Numbered from the stretch's first letter, positions 51,567 through 61,037 are shown. The stretch is DNA of 64,000 bases from Halobacillus karajensis (GCF_900108515.1 NZ_FNWW01000004.1:124001-188000), one strand, 5' to 3'. Program-made: numbers and translations. The notes: generated by a model from the letters alone, not told the origin.

Positions 51567-52064
51567 TCATGATCTTTCAATAACCGCACAGGCAAGCCGT
51601 TTCCCCGCATCTCCACTTGGCTGGGATTGATAATCATCGGGGCCTTCATGAATAATGACAGATTTACCAATAATATCACGGACATTAAAGCGATCGGTAA
51701 AAAAGATCATCCTAGCTCTTCCTTGATTCGAAAATAGCACAGGGAAATCCCCGGCATGATTGCCATGCGGTTGGTGATCTGGGTTCCAATGCTCGCCAGC
51801 TGAAGAAAATGGGTCTTTTCCATCACCAATCTCGCAGACACCTTTTTCATGAATATGAAAACCGTGAGGACCAATTTGTTTACCGTTCTTCCCTTTTCGA
51901 AAAGCCGGCAAACCTTCTACCTGGACAAAGACCTCGACCCCATAAGGCATTTGATAAAATTGAACGACTCCTTTTAAGTCAGGGGCCAGAGGACTGCTTA
52001 AAAAATGAGCCTGAGCAGTTTCCGACGCGTAGGTTTGTCTGTACGGGCCATGTTGGATATACAT
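51567..52064 (-). CDS. Cu/Zn superoxide dismutase family protein
   Basis: This 165-residue protein is a SodC-type dismutase domain. All metal ligands look present: GFHIHEKGVC (two His, about 67-69), GEHWNPDHQPHGNHAGDFP (three His and the Asp, about 91-107) and VIIHEGPDDY (fourth copper His). The active-site Arg region GDAGKRLACAVI is also intact. B. subtilis YojM, by contrast, is a lipoprotein with an altered copper site. There is no signal peptide or lipobox, so it is predicted to be cytoplasmic or exported by an unknown route. The N-terminus (MYIQHGPYRQTYAS) is unusual. It has its own promoter region and no operon partner. Confidence 0.9.
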   Translation of the reverse strand: MYIQHGPYRQTYASETAQAHFLSSPLAPDLKGVVQFYQMPYGVEVFVQVEGLPAFRKGKNGKQIGPHGFHIHEKGVCEIGDGKDPFSSAGEHWNPDHQPHGNHAGDFPVLFSNQGRARMIFFTDRFNVRDIIGKSVIIHEGPDDYQSQPSGDAGKRLACAVIERS

Positions 52065-52146
52065 ATGGACATCCTCCTCTTTGTCTATACCTATGTGGAC
52101 GAATAATCTGATATACCATATTTACATTTTCCATGTATTTAATCAT

Positions 52147-52201
52147 AAAACAAATCCCCTTGTCTAAGGAGGAGGAAGTAGTCCTTAGACGGAGGGGACT
52201 T
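52147..52201 (-). terminator. Long terminator hairpin after dynA
   Basis: On the minus strand CCCCTCCGTCTAAGGA pairs with TCCTTAGACAAGGGG (two-base mismatch) around an 11-base loop. It is followed by ATTTGTTTT. Confidence 0.82.
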
Positions 52202-52233
52202 CTGATAGCTTATCTTATGACCTTTATTTTATT

Positions 52234-55200
52234 TTAGAACGAAGGAAGACGAGAAATTGTATCTTCAAGTTCTTTTGTATGGATTGGGCGATCAAGGTGT
52301 GCCTGCAATTGAGCAAATTGATCATGTAGGTCTTCTGCCCATATATCCTTACATTCCTTATATCTTTGATGCCATAACCTTGTATAGTGCTCGATGACAA
52401 CGTTCGTTAAAGAGTTTAATTGATCTTTCAACACAGGTGAGATAATTTCGGACATAGTATCCTTCATTTCTTCTTTTTCATTTCTTTCAAAAAACGCTTT
52501 TGGATTCCTAAAAAGCTTGATCAGCTGACTTTTTTGCTTTTCCTCTATGTCTACTTTTCCATTCAATGGTGGCAATGGAAAATCCTTTTCATCCATATGG
52601 GATAATTGCAGAGAATGGCGAATCAGTTGAATTTCACTTTCTATACGTTCTTTCGTCTGTTTCTCTAAATTTTCAATGAAGCGTTCCATCCTGACACAAA
52701 CAGCTTTGGTCTCTTGAAGCATTTCAAAACTCATTTCCTCAAGAAGCTGCTCCTGGGCCTTTTTCAACGCCTCTTTTACATCAGCAGTGTTTTGAATACT
52801 GGCTGGATTAAAATGCCGCTTGAACAGATCATTGAAGTTCAGCATAATACGTTCGTGAACGTAATGGATCTGTTTTTCTGCTTTAATTTTAATCGCATCC
52901 TCTGTTCCCTGGGCAAAATTATTCTGCAAAGCCAGGGACAACCGCTCCTGATCTCCCTCTACTTTTGCTTTTTCTAGTTGACGTTCATCTTCATCCATTC
53001 GGCTCGTCTCAATGAAGTTCTCTAATACTTGGCGTATGCTGCGAATATCTTCATCAATGGCTTCTACCATCATTTGAGCTAATTCTTCATTTAGAAAAGA
53101 TTGGAAACTACGCTCGAAGGATTGGATACCTGATTGAAGATCTTTCCCTGTGTGCTTTTCTTCGAGTGCCTTTAAACTGGAGACGGAATACAGTTTAGGA
53201 TGTCGGATTTGGAAATCATTTAATTGCCTTTTTACATAAGTCTCCACCTGTTTTAACTCTCCCTGGGAATCAGCTAGATCAGCGGCATTGATAAGGAAAA
53301 ACATTTTATCAAGTGCAAAGCTGTCCTTGACTCGACCAAGTTGGGTCAGAAAGGTCTGATCTGCATGAGAAAAAGGATGATTATAATAGGTGACAAACAA
53401 CACAGCATCAGAATCCTTGATATATTCAAAACTGACATTCGTATGTCTGGCATTCACTGAATCCGCACCGGGGGTATCGACAAGAGTAATACCTGCTTGA
53501 GTCCACGGACAATCATAAAATAATTCCATGGATTCAATGAAACAGGATTTTTTCTCTGTGGAAACATACGATGAAAACTCTTCCCATGGAACATCAATCC
53601 TACTGCCAAGTGATGAGGCCATCTCCTCATACCCCTCTATAAATGCTCTTAAAAATGAATGTTGCTTTTGATCAAGTTTCTGCCAATCCTCTTCTTTCAA
53701 GTGTTTCGTTTTGTGATAAACATCTGCTAACGATTGTTCGTGAATAGAAATAGACTCCAAAACAGGCGCCAAATCTTCCAGCATTTCTATTTCCTTCTTC
53801 ACATAAGCATCAATCGAACGATTCGGTTTTTGCTCATTCGAAGGCGAAATCTTGTTGATAGTAGCGGTCGTCGGATTAGGAGAGACCGGCAGAACTAAAT
53901 CACCGAGCAAAGCATTGGCAAAACTCGACTTCCCCGCACTGAAAGCACCGAATAAGGCTATCGTATAATGTCGGTTTTCCAAACGGTTTTGTTTGTTTTT
54001 CAGCTGCTTATATAACCTTTGTGTACCGTCCACATGGGAGATGGTTTTAAGTGTCCTATCTGCCCTTTGCAAAGCTTCTTCAATAGAAGATCCCTTAGGC
54101 ATGTGTGTCTCTTTTATATGTTCCTCGTTTTTATCGTCAGGTATATCTTGTTGAATAAAATCATCAGGGTCTTTATCAGTGATCGATTCTCGTCGCCACT
54201 TTAAAGCCTCTGTAATGACTCTAGCATCTTCTTTTGAATGGCCCTTGTCCATATTTTCTTCCATACGGATACGGAATTTGTTAATATGCTCGGTTAATTC
54301 CGTCATTCTTTCATCGATCATTTGCTTTTCTTCGGCCGCTTCAAAAACCTCTTTATGCGTCTTCTTCCATTCCATTTGCTTTTGATCTAACGCTTCAATG
54401 AAAAGCTGTTCCCATTTCTGGACAAAGGAACGGACCTCTTTTTGAATATCTTTGGCCACTTCATCGGTATATCGAAGAACATAAGGGCCTGTCACCGATG
54501 CCCCTTGTTCAACGAGTGCGGATAACTTTTCCTTGGGATAAATAAAGGGATGATTTTGGATATAATCCAACAAACCTTGATCTGTAATCGTATAATGTTC
54601 ACTTAAAGTCAACATCCGCTCACGCAGCGGCCAATACAAGTTCTGTTCAATTGACTCACAAACTTTTTGATAAAAGGTATCTTCTCTCCTTCTCCGCTCT
54701 TCTTCCGTTTTCTTTTGGGTGAATAAAATGCCGACTTTAAAATTCGGCTGCAAAGATTTTAAATAAGATTCTGCATATTCACGCAAAGAACTTGGCATCA
54801 AATAAGCATTGGGTATGAATGAACGAATTTTCTGACGAAAAGCGTTTGTGGCTTCGCCTATAAGTCTCTTCTGATTTTCTAACCAATCCGAGTCTAAATG
54901 ACTTTGTTCAATCATTTCCTCTAAATGGTCCTTCCTATCTCGCAATTCTTCCATTTCTTGTTCCAGAGTATTAGAATACTCCCTTACAGCTTCTTCCGCT
55001 ATTCCCTCTGTTTCCTTACTGTTCCGATTTGCTAAAATATCTTCCATTTTGTCAGATAGAGCATGAAAATCTTCTCTTAAATCTTCAAAACTGTTAAAAG
55101 GCAGTGAAAAATCCCTCATTGAGGTGAAATAGATATTTTCAGGTTCTATGCCCCATCGCCCAAACGCGTCTTTTACACTATTTTCATACTCTTCAAACGT

Positions 55201-55824
55201 AAGTTCTCTTTCCACATGCTTATCTACTTGATTGATCACGATAGAGAAAGGAGTCTCTCTTCTTTGCATTTCCAATAGGAACATTAAATTGACTTCAGAT
55301 TGAACGTGATTATAATCCATAACGTAATACATATAATCCATTAAATGAAGGGAAGATTCCGTGATGAGACGATCCGCATCATTGGTTGAATCTACACCTG
55401 GTGTATCTACAACTGAAACTCGTGAGGGTAAGGCCCCTCCCGGCTTCGTAATATTTAAACCTGTAATAGTATCTCCATTTTTACATAGGGCTTTAATGGT
55501 TTCGAGATCCACATCTGTATCATAACGAACGGCCGAACCATCTTGAAAATAAACAATGGTTTGGGCATCTCCGCTACTCAAGCGGACAATATTAGCACTT
55601 GTTGGAATTGGACTTGAGGGAAGTAAGTTATTTTCTAGTAATTGGTTAATTAATGTAGATTTACCGGCTGAAAAGTGTCCCGCAAAGCCTATAATCATTT
55701 CTTTATTTAGCATTTTTTCATAGAGGTCCAATAGTTTCTCTTGCTGAGTTGTAAAATTATATTCACTTAAAAAAACGTACAAATGTTGTATTTTGTTCAT
55801 TCTTACGTCTGTCAAATAGCTCAT
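52234..55824 (-). CDS. dynA: Double dynamin-like protein DynA (YpbR)
   Basis: DynA is a bacterial dynamin with two GTPase-stalk units in one chain, which tethers and fuses membranes and helps cells survive membrane stress and phage. The 1196-residue length matches B. subtilis DynA (1193). P-loops are GHFSAGKST at residue 49 and GAFSAGKSS at 626. G3 motifs DTPGVDST and DTPGADSV follow each, and G4-like NQVDKH and NAADLAD are visible. Long helical stalk regions lie between. The ORF reaches 55851, but GAAGGAG fixes the ATG at 55824. It is monocistronic. Confidence 0.95.
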   Translation of the reverse strand: MSYLTDVRMNKIQHLYVFLSEYNFTTQQEKLLDLYEKMLNKEMIIGFAGHFSAGKSTLINQLLENNLLPSSPIPTSANIVRLSSGDAQTIVYFQDGSAVRYDTDVDLETIKALCKNGDTITGLNITKPGGALPSRVSVVDTPGVDSTNDADRLITESSLHLMDYMYYVMDYNHVQSEVNLMFLLEMQRRETPFSIVINQVDKHVERELTFEEYENSVKDAFGRWGIEPENIYFTSMRDFSLPFNSFEDLREDFHALSDKMEDILANRNSKETEGIAEEAVREYSNTLEQEMEELRDRKDHLEEMIEQSHLDSDWLENQKRLIGEATNAFRQKIRSFIPNAYLMPSSLREYAESYLKSLQPNFKVGILFTQKKTEEERRRREDTFYQKVCESIEQNLYWPLRERMLTLSEHYTITDQGLLDYIQNHPFIYPKEKLSALVEQGASVTGPYVLRYTDEVAKDIQKEVRSFVQKWEQLFIEALDQKQMEWKKTHKEVFEAAEEKQMIDERMTELTEHINKFRIRMEENMDKGHSKEDARVITEALKWRRESITDKDPDDFIQQDIPDDKNEEHIKETHMPKGSSIEEALQRADRTLKTISHVDGTQRLYKQLKNKQNRLENRHYTIALFGAFSAGKSSFANALLGDLVLPVSPNPTTATINKISPSNEQKPNRSIDAYVKKEIEMLEDLAPVLESISIHEQSLADVYHKTKHLKEEDWQKLDQKQHSFLRAFIEGYEEMASSLGSRIDVPWEEFSSYVSTEKKSCFIESMELFYDCPWTQAGITLVDTPGADSVNARHTNVSFEYIKDSDAVLFVTYYNHPFSHADQTFLTQLGRVKDSFALDKMFFLINAADLADSQGELKQVETYVKRQLNDFQIRHPKLYSVSSLKALEEKHTGKDLQSGIQSFERSFQSFLNEELAQMMVEAIDEDIRSIRQVLENFIETSRMDEDERQLEKAKVEGDQERLSLALQNNFAQGTEDAIKIKAEKQIHYVHERIMLNFNDLFKRHFNPASIQNTADVKEALKKAQEQLLEEMSFEMLQETKAVCVRMERFIENLEKQTKERIESEIQLIRHSLQLSHMDEKDFPLPPLNGKVDIEEKQKSQLIKLFRNPKAFFERNEKEEMKDTMSEIISPVLKDQLNSLTNVVIEHYTRLWHQRYKECKDIWAEDLHDQFAQLQAHLDRPIHTKELEDTISRLPSF

Positions 55825-56061
55825 CACTTGTCTCCTTCCGGAAAAGTACAATATCTCCTATCATTCTACTCTGAAGAGATTTATTTACTCAAGAACAAAA
55901 AACTCTGAGAACGAGATCCATTGTAAGTTTGATAGTTAAGTATCTTTTGTCTGCGTAAAATTCCATTACCTTCCCCTATTTTTAGCAAACCAGAGTCATC
56001 ATTCACTAATTAACGCCCTTTTTTAATGTTGTCTACATAAATGTATTTTGCTGAAGGAAGC

Positions 56062-56413
56062 GGTGTACTTTCCAAAATGATTCAGGAGTCATTCTCCATT
56101 TACTTCATGAGTCCAATTATATATGAAAGCCTAAGTCTTTCGATGTCCAAACCTCCCCTTGTTCACGAGTAAATAAAGGTTCCTCAACATTTCAGAATAG
56201 TCTCCCAAGTGATCTATTTCCTTTAGTAAAGAGGAAGGAAACGCATACAATTCCCCGTGAAGTACTGCTCATCTTTAACTAAGAAAGGATAATAAGTGAA
56301 CTTGTATACAAACTTCCTTTTACATAAGCTTGTTCTGATAAACAAACGGATTTTTGTAAGAAATGGTGATTTTCCTGATATTTGCACAGCGATCCATAAA
56401 CAAAAACTTTCAT
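56062..56413 (-). pseudogene. Decayed gamma-glutamylcyclotransferase-like (GGCT/AIG2) gene
   Basis: From ATG 56413 (after AGAGGAGA) the frame reads MKVFVYGSLCKYQENHHFLQ, the start of the GGCT/YkqA fold with its YGSL loop. It stops at 56280. A second frame from about 56265 reads VLHGELYAFPSSLLKEIDHLGDYSE, the central GELY...ID.LE.Y motif. Later frames give PLFTREQGEVWTSKD and AFIYNWTHEVNG, like the C-terminal strands. Together they fit a protein of about 117 residues broken by several frameshifts and stops. It begins 14 bases after the P1 peptidase stop and was probably its operon partner. Between 55825 and 56061 nothing was recognised. Confidence 0.78.
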
Positions 56414-56426
56414 TTTCGTTCTCCTC

Positions 56427-57392
56427 TCACTGCATCAAATCTTTTGCTGCTATCAAAGTCGATGTGGACTCTGCATGGAAGACGGCATTCAGAATAGCTT
56501 GCTCTACCGCTTTTACAGCCATTACACTAAGACTATTTAAATCACACGGAACCTCTCCTGTACTCATAAAGAACATGGTATCTCCGTCTACAAATGTGTG
56601 GGAGGGACGGATTGTACGTGCCAGACCATTATGGGATATACTTGCAAGTTTATTGGCTTGTGGTTTACTAACATCCGCATTGGTAATGACGGCACCAATC
56701 GTTGTATTACCTGCAAAGCGATTGGTTTGTTTACGCATTATTTCTTTCATAAGCAACGTTTCACTATTTAAAAAGCGGCCTTGTTCCTGAAGCCCGGCAA
56801 TAATATGACCACGTTGAGGATCGATAATATCCCCAAAACAATTAACAGCTACGATCGCTCCTACTTGGACAGATCCTACTTGAAAGGCATGATAGCCTAT
56901 CCCGCCTTTCATACTATATTCAGCACCTAAAGCTTTTCCTACGGATGCTCCTGCCCCTGCACCGTAATTCCCCTGCTTTAATAAAGAGCAACGAAGGGCA
57001 TTTTTTGCAGCCTTATAGCCCATTGTAGCATCTGGTCGTATTTGGTGATGTTCATGGTGTAAATCAAATAAAATGGCTCCGGGGACAATAGGAATTTGGG
57101 TCATGCCGACATCAAATCCAATCTTTTCTTCTTCTAATAGTTTCATGACCCCTGAACCAACATCGAGACCAAAGGCACTGCCTCCCGATAAAAAAATTCC
57201 GTGAATCTTTTGTACATAATTCTCTGAAGTCATCACATCGGTTTCTCTCGTTCCAGGTGCTCCGCCTCGCACATCCACTCCAGCTTTTACACCATCCTTA
57301 TGAATGATAACGGTACACCCTGTATGACCATCGGTACTTTCGTATTGACCGAAGAGAAACCCTGGAATCGTTGTAATTTCAATTTTTTTCAT
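56427..57392 (-). CDS. P1 family (DmpA-like) peptidase
   Basis: This 321-residue protein belongs to the DmpA/BapA (S58, P1) family of self-processing Ntn-type aminopeptidases. The autocleavage site is NTTIGAVITNA, with the candidate nucleophile Thr230 after Asn229. GIFLSGGSAFGLDVGSGVMK near residue 64 and GNYGAGAGASVGKALGAE near 142 are family hallmarks. The preprotein would be cut into two chains. The ribosome site AAAGGAGA precedes the ATG. It is divergent from acylphosphatase. The substrate (beta-peptides, D-amino acid amides or other) is unknown. Confidence 0.92.
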   Translation of the reverse strand: MKKIEITTIPGFLFGQYESTDGHTGCTVIIHKDGVKAGVDVRGGAPGTRETDVMTSENYVQKIHGIFLSGGSAFGLDVGSGVMKLLEEEKIGFDVGMTQIPIVPGAILFDLHHEHHQIRPDATMGYKAAKNALRCSLLKQGNYGAGAGASVGKALGAEYSMKGGIGYHAFQVGSVQVGAIVAVNCFGDIIDPQRGHIIAGLQEQGRFLNSETLLMKEIMRKQTNRFAGNTTIGAVITNADVSKPQANKLASISHNGLARTIRPSHTFVDGDTMFFMSTGEVPCDLNSLSVMAVKAVEQAILNAVFHAESTSTLIAAKDLMQ

Positions 57393-57467
57393 ATATGATT
57401 TCTCCTTTCACATGTTTGCTGTAGTCTTTGTGTGGGGAAACATGTGGATGGATGAGGAGGTGTTAGC

Positions 57468-57743
57468 GTGGAAAATAATCAAATTACTGTTCATGGACGT
57501 GTTCAAGGCGTTGGTTTCCGGGCAGCTACCAAGCAAATCGCTGAGGAGATTGGTGTAGCTGGCTGGGTTAAGAACCAGCCGGACGGCACAGTTCTAATCG
57601 AAGTAGAAGGGAAACACGAACAGGTCAAACAGTTTATTAAAAAAATTCAGGAGGGCCCTACTCCATACAGTAAAGTTAATGCTCTTGATATTACAAATAA
57701 TAAGAGCATGAATGATCACGAAAAATTTAAGGTTTTACCATAA
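57468..57743 (+). CDS. acyP: Acylphosphatase
   Basis: This 91-residue acylphosphatase hydrolyses acyl phosphates such as acetyl phosphate. The catalytic signature VHGRVQGVGFRAATKQIAEE (residues 8-27) includes the phosphate-binding loop and Arg. GWVKNQPDGTVLIEVEG (about 32-48) supplies the catalytic Asn. Translation starts at GTG, with AGGAGGTG about ten bases upstream. It is a single gene with a perfect terminator. It is divergent from the P1 peptidase. Confidence 0.96.
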   Translation: MENNQITVHGRVQGVGFRAATKQIAEEIGVAGWVKNQPDGTVLIEVEGKHEQVKQFIKKIQEGPTPYSKVNALDITNNKSMNDHEKFKVLP

Positions 57744-57773
57744 AAATGACCGCATTTCCGCGGTCATTTTTAT
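57742..57773. terminator. Terminator after acyP, possibly bidirectional
   Basis: AAAAATGACCGC pairs perfectly with GCGGTCATTTTT around ATTTCC. Confidence 0.92.
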
Positions 57774-58050
57774 TTATGACTTTTTTGATGCATAAGTCTT
57801 ACCATCACTTTGTTCACGTGAATATCGAAGGTTGAGTAACTGCATAACACACAGAATGTGCCATTCATCTATATGGTCATTTTTCAAGAAAGATAACAAC
57901 ACAACTCCGACCTTGTACATAGATAGGTTCACATGCATACCTATTGCTTTTGTTTCAGTTGTTAAGTTTTCACCACTTCTCACTCTACCTTTTATGGTTC
58001 CTGGTTTCCGTTTGAACGTTGGCTAAGTTTCTCAGCCTTTCTCGCAACAC
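57774..58050 (-). pseudogene. Unrecognised small gene, possibly split by a frameshift
   Basis: A 69-codon frame (57983-57774) ends exactly at the acyP terminator, as a real convergent gene would. It contains NLSMYKVGVVLLSFLKNDH and ends EQSDGKTYASKKS. Just upstream in another frame, a 21-codon stretch (58050-57985) reads VLRERLRNLANVQTETRNHK and could be its original N-terminus. Joined, they would make about 90 residues. I do not recognise the family. The plus-strand ORF in the same stretch looks like a shadow. Between 58051 and 58172 nothing was seen. Confidence 0.35.
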
Positions 58051-58172
58051 TTCCACTCTACCTATTTCTTTTCACCCGTAATCCATCTAACTATCATAGT
58101 CGTGCCCAGAATGGAGAAAGTAAAGAGTTTTTTTGTTGTAATCAAAAGACTATAGGTAATTATACCTGCTTA

Positions 58173-58206
58173 TAAAAAGACCGCCTCTATAAAAAAGAGA
58201 CGGTCG
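58173..58206 (-). terminator. Terminator after the ferredoxin gene
   Basis: On the minus strand GACCGTCTCT pairs with AGAGGCGGTC (one G-U pair) and is followed by TTTTTAT. Confidence 0.85.
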
Positions 58207-58219
58207 TTGCTATGTTAAG

Positions 58220-58459
58220 TTACTGTTCTTCAAAGAACTTACGGTTAAGTTCGATGTATGGAGTTTCTTCTTCTGGTACCTCATCTTCAATATAAATTGC
58301 TTCAACTGGGCAAACGGCTTCACACGCACCACAATCTATGCAAATCGCAGGATCGATATAGAACATATCTTTCCCTTCTTCAATACAGTCAACCGGGCAC
58401 ACATCCACGCACTCTCCAGCTTTTTCATCTTTACAAGGGGATGTAATAACAAATGCCAT
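58220..58459 (-). CDS. Bacterial-type ferredoxin (7Fe/8Fe, FdxA-like)
   Basis: This 79-residue electron-transfer protein has two cluster-binding segments. The first (SPCKDEKAGECVDVCPVDC) has a spacing like the [3Fe-4S]/[4Fe-4S] first site of FdxA-type ferredoxins. The second (ICIDCGACEAVCP, about 40-52) is a standard CxxCxxCxxxCP site. An acidic C-terminal tail (EDEVPEEETPYIELNRKFF) is typical for Bacillaceae members. It differs from the single-cluster B. subtilis Fer. A ribosome site AAGGAGGAG precedes the ATG. Its redox partners are not in this window. Confidence 0.93.
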   Translation of the reverse strand: MAFVITSPCKDEKAGECVDVCPVDCIEEGKDMFYIDPAICIDCGACEAVCPVEAIYIEDEVPEEETPYIELNRKFFEEQ

Positions 58460-58635
58460 TCGATTTCTCCTCCTTCTACTAGAATATCGTGTGCTTATTA
58501 TTAATATTCACCCTAAATGGCTAAGATAAACACCACATTATACTATAACGATTTTAATGAAAAATCGCAATTCCTATAATCATTCGACCATTTTCGCTGC
58601 TTCTATAAAAAGAAATGGAAAGAGGGTGTCGTCGT

Positions 58636-59184
58636 TCACTCTTCCCATATACGTTCAACTGTATATTCTCCACCTTGTTTTTGAACAAGGAATACATCTG
58701 GCCGGGACAGCCGCTTCCATTCATAAAACCCTATTTCTCGATTATATTTCTGCAACAATAATGCTAATAAGTTTCCATGAGTAACGAGCAGGACGTTACC
58801 ACTAACCTCGTTTTCAAGCTCTTCGATAAGGGAAAGGACGCGTTTTTTTGCTTCAGAGGAAGATTCTCCACCCGTTAGTTTCAAATCAAGGTCTACAAAT
58901 GTATCATGAAGAACTTCTTCCCAATCATCTAAAGGTTCTTTACTGAGTACACGCTCTTCTAAGCGTTCGTCAACCTCAATCGTCACATTATTTTTTCGGG
59001 CAAAAGGCTTAATGGTTTCAACAGCACGGAGGTACGGACTTGATAGTATCCGATCAATACCATAACCGTAATTCTCAATAAATGTAGCAAGCATTTGCGC
59101 CTGCCGTACCCCTAGTTTTGTTAACGGGGAATCTTCGTGCTGGCCTTCTGTTTCACTGTGACGTACTAAGAATAATTTGTCCAT
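58636..59184 (-). CDS. Histidine phosphatase family protein
   Basis: This 182-residue protein has the phosphoglycerate mutase-like fold. The phospho-accepting His lies in FLVRHSETEGQ (about residues 5-15), where the usual RHG is RHS. SSPYLRAVETIKPFA near 50 and the second catalytic His in VLLVTHGNLLALLL near 139 are intact. The ORF extends 24 bases upstream, but GGGGAGG lies between, so the ATG at 59184 is the start. It is a phosphatase of unknown substrate; cofactor-dependent mutase activity is unlikely at this size. Confidence 0.87.
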   Translation of the reverse strand: MDKLFLVRHSETEGQHEDSPLTKLGVRQAQMLATFIENYGYGIDRILSSPYLRAVETIKPFARKNNVTIEVDERLEERVLSKEPLDDWEEVLHDTFVDLDLKLTGGESSSEAKKRVLSLIEELENEVSGNVLLVTHGNLLALLLQKYNREIGFYEWKRLSRPDVFLVQKQGGEYTVERIWEE

Positions 59185-59266
59185 TGCTACCCATCCTCCC
59201 CTTTCCATCGCTTACTACCATTATGGCTGATGAAGCGATTGTTGACAAGGAAAGTTGTGAAATCAA

Positions 59267-60871
59267 TCACCTTCTATATACACACTTTCCTCGATGCCAA
59301 GTCTCGAGAACTTTTACTTGATTTAACTCTCTTAGATCAATCTCTTCCGGGTGTCTATCAAGAATGACAAAATCCGCTTGATAACCAGGTTCTATTTTAC
59401 CCTTTTCTTCCTCTCTATATTCAAGTTCCGCTGGGGTTTTAGTAAATCCGATAAAAGCATCTTTGACACTTATTTTTTCCTGAGGCATCCACCCACCCTC
59501 AGGGTTTCCATCAAGATCTGTACGATGAACAGCTGAAAAGATCGATGTAAAAGGGTTTAGAGATCCAATCGGAAGATCCGAACTTAAAGTTAATGGAATC
59601 TGTTCATGCAAGAGGCTCTTATAAGCATCGCAAAAAGGGAGAAGACTTTTAGGGGTCCAATCCTCCTTTTTGCTCCATTCATCCAAAAGAAAAGATGGCT
59701 GTGTTTCAATATATGGTTTTATTCTTCTTAATCGATCAATTAAGTCAGGGGCAAGGGTTTGGGCGTGGATAATTCGATGTCGCAGTCGTTTTGTATCCTC
59801 CCTTGATTTTTCAAGGGCCGTTATTGCTTGTTCCACTGCTCTGTCACCAATCGCATGCATGGCGACCTGCATATCATTCTTACTGGCATATGCAACCATA
59901 TCCTCCAGTTGTTCCTGCGTATAGATCAAATATCCATCTTTTTCGGGATCAGCCGGATAAGGGTTGCGCATCGCTGCTGTATAAAGACGTTGGGTTCCAT
60001 ATAAAAAGATTTTAAATGCCCCCACTTTGACCCTTGAGGTCCCTTCACCGGTGCGCCGTTCACTTTCTTGACAATAGCTCTTCATATCATTGATGTTGAA
60101 TATATAATGATGAAGCTGAACGTCGATCGGTAAATCCTCTTCATCTTCTAATTGAGTATAGGCCTGCCACAAACTATCATAACAGCCGATGAAATTAATA
60201 TCATCTGTATGAACAGAAGTAATTCCATGTTCGCTCATCTTTGGTAAAGCTTTCTTCAAGGCTTCTTTAGCATCTTCAGAAGACCTCCCCCAAAAATGGT
60301 GCTTAATATAGTGAACGGCCGTATCTTTGAATCGTCCATTCCAATTTCCATATTCATCTTTTTCCTTAAATTCTTCCGGCTCTTTTTTGAAGTCTTCTTC
60401 TTTTTTTAACAGTTCCATCGCCCGCTCACTTATGACGCATTCATGACCATCCTGGTGCATGAAATACATAAAGGCATTCACTTGTATTTCGTTTAAATTT
60501 TGGGCTGTTAAAAGACAATCAATATCCTCAAATTTACTATCATTGAATCCTTTTCCAAACACCCAGTGATATTGTTGGAGTTCATCATAATGACTTTTGA
60601 CTAAAGCTTTCATTTCTTTCCAACTTGTAACCTCAGTCAAATCCAATTCTTTTTTTAGTAAACCATAGCGGAGCAAATGCATATGACTGTCTATGAAGCC
60701 TGGAGATAAGACCCTCCCCATGCCATCTATGACTTCTCCATCTCCCTCATAAGGAGAATTATAGATGGCTTCGATTTTATATCCGTTTATTTTTACTGCG
60801 TATGTCTGGTCTTTTTGAAAGGTTTGATATGGTTGGTAAGGTTGGAAAATTCGAACATTATCAAGAATCAT
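59267..60871 (-). CDS. YtcJ-like metal-dependent amidohydrolase
   Basis: This 534-residue protein belongs to the amidohydrolase 3 (YtcJ-like) family. Metal-binding HxH is in SPGFIDSHMHLLRYGL (about 56-71). Other ligands lie in MAMHAIGDRAVEQAI-like VAMHAIGDRAVEQA (about 337), RHRIIHAQTLAPDL (about 366) and the C-terminal Asp in LTLSSDLPIGSLNPF (about 432). It is predicted to be cytoplasmic. Members hydrolyse N-substituted amides or cyclic ureas; the substrate is unknown. The ribosome site AAAGGAA precedes the ATG. It stands alone between the histidine phosphatase and DUF6501 genes. Confidence 0.92.
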   Translation of the reverse strand: MILDNVRIFQPYQPYQTFQKDQTYAVKINGYKIEAIYNSPYEGDGEVIDGMGRVLSPGFIDSHMHLLRYGLLKKELDLTEVTSWKEMKALVKSHYDELQQYHWVFGKGFNDSKFEDIDCLLTAQNLNEIQVNAFMYFMHQDGHECVISERAMELLKKEEDFKKEPEEFKEKDEYGNWNGRFKDTAVHYIKHHFWGRSSEDAKEALKKALPKMSEHGITSVHTDDINFIGCYDSLWQAYTQLEDEEDLPIDVQLHHYIFNINDMKSYCQESERRTGEGTSRVKVGAFKIFLYGTQRLYTAAMRNPYPADPEKDGYLIYTQEQLEDMVAYASKNDMQVAMHAIGDRAVEQAITALEKSREDTKRLRHRIIHAQTLAPDLIDRLRRIKPYIETQPSFLLDEWSKKEDWTPKSLLPFCDAYKSLLHEQIPLTLSSDLPIGSLNPFTSIFSAVHRTDLDGNPEGGWMPQEKISVKDAFIGFTKTPAELEYREEEKGKIEPGYQADFVILDRHPEEIDLRELNQVKVLETWHRGKCVYRR

Positions 60872-61005
60872 GACATTCGTTCCTTTCTTTAACTAATTAT
60901 TTATTCATTCCTTACCCCACCGCACATCTCAAGTAAACACGAAGGAAAACACACCTCGCACGGTCTGGCATTATAGAACATTTATCCCATAAAAAACTAC
61001 AAAAT

Positions 61006-61035
61006 AAAAAGCCAGGGAATCCCTGACCTTTTTTG
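61006..61035 (-). terminator. Terminator after the DUF6501 gene
   Basis: On the minus strand GTCAGGG pairs with CCCTGGC around ATT and is followed by TTTTTATTTT. Confidence 0.85.
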
Positions 61036-61037
61036 AG

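Noticed and set aside
56296-56790. A 164-codon plus-strand ORF opposite the P1 peptidase
   Set aside because: It lies almost wholly antisense to a clear peptidase gene, has no ribosome site and no family motif.
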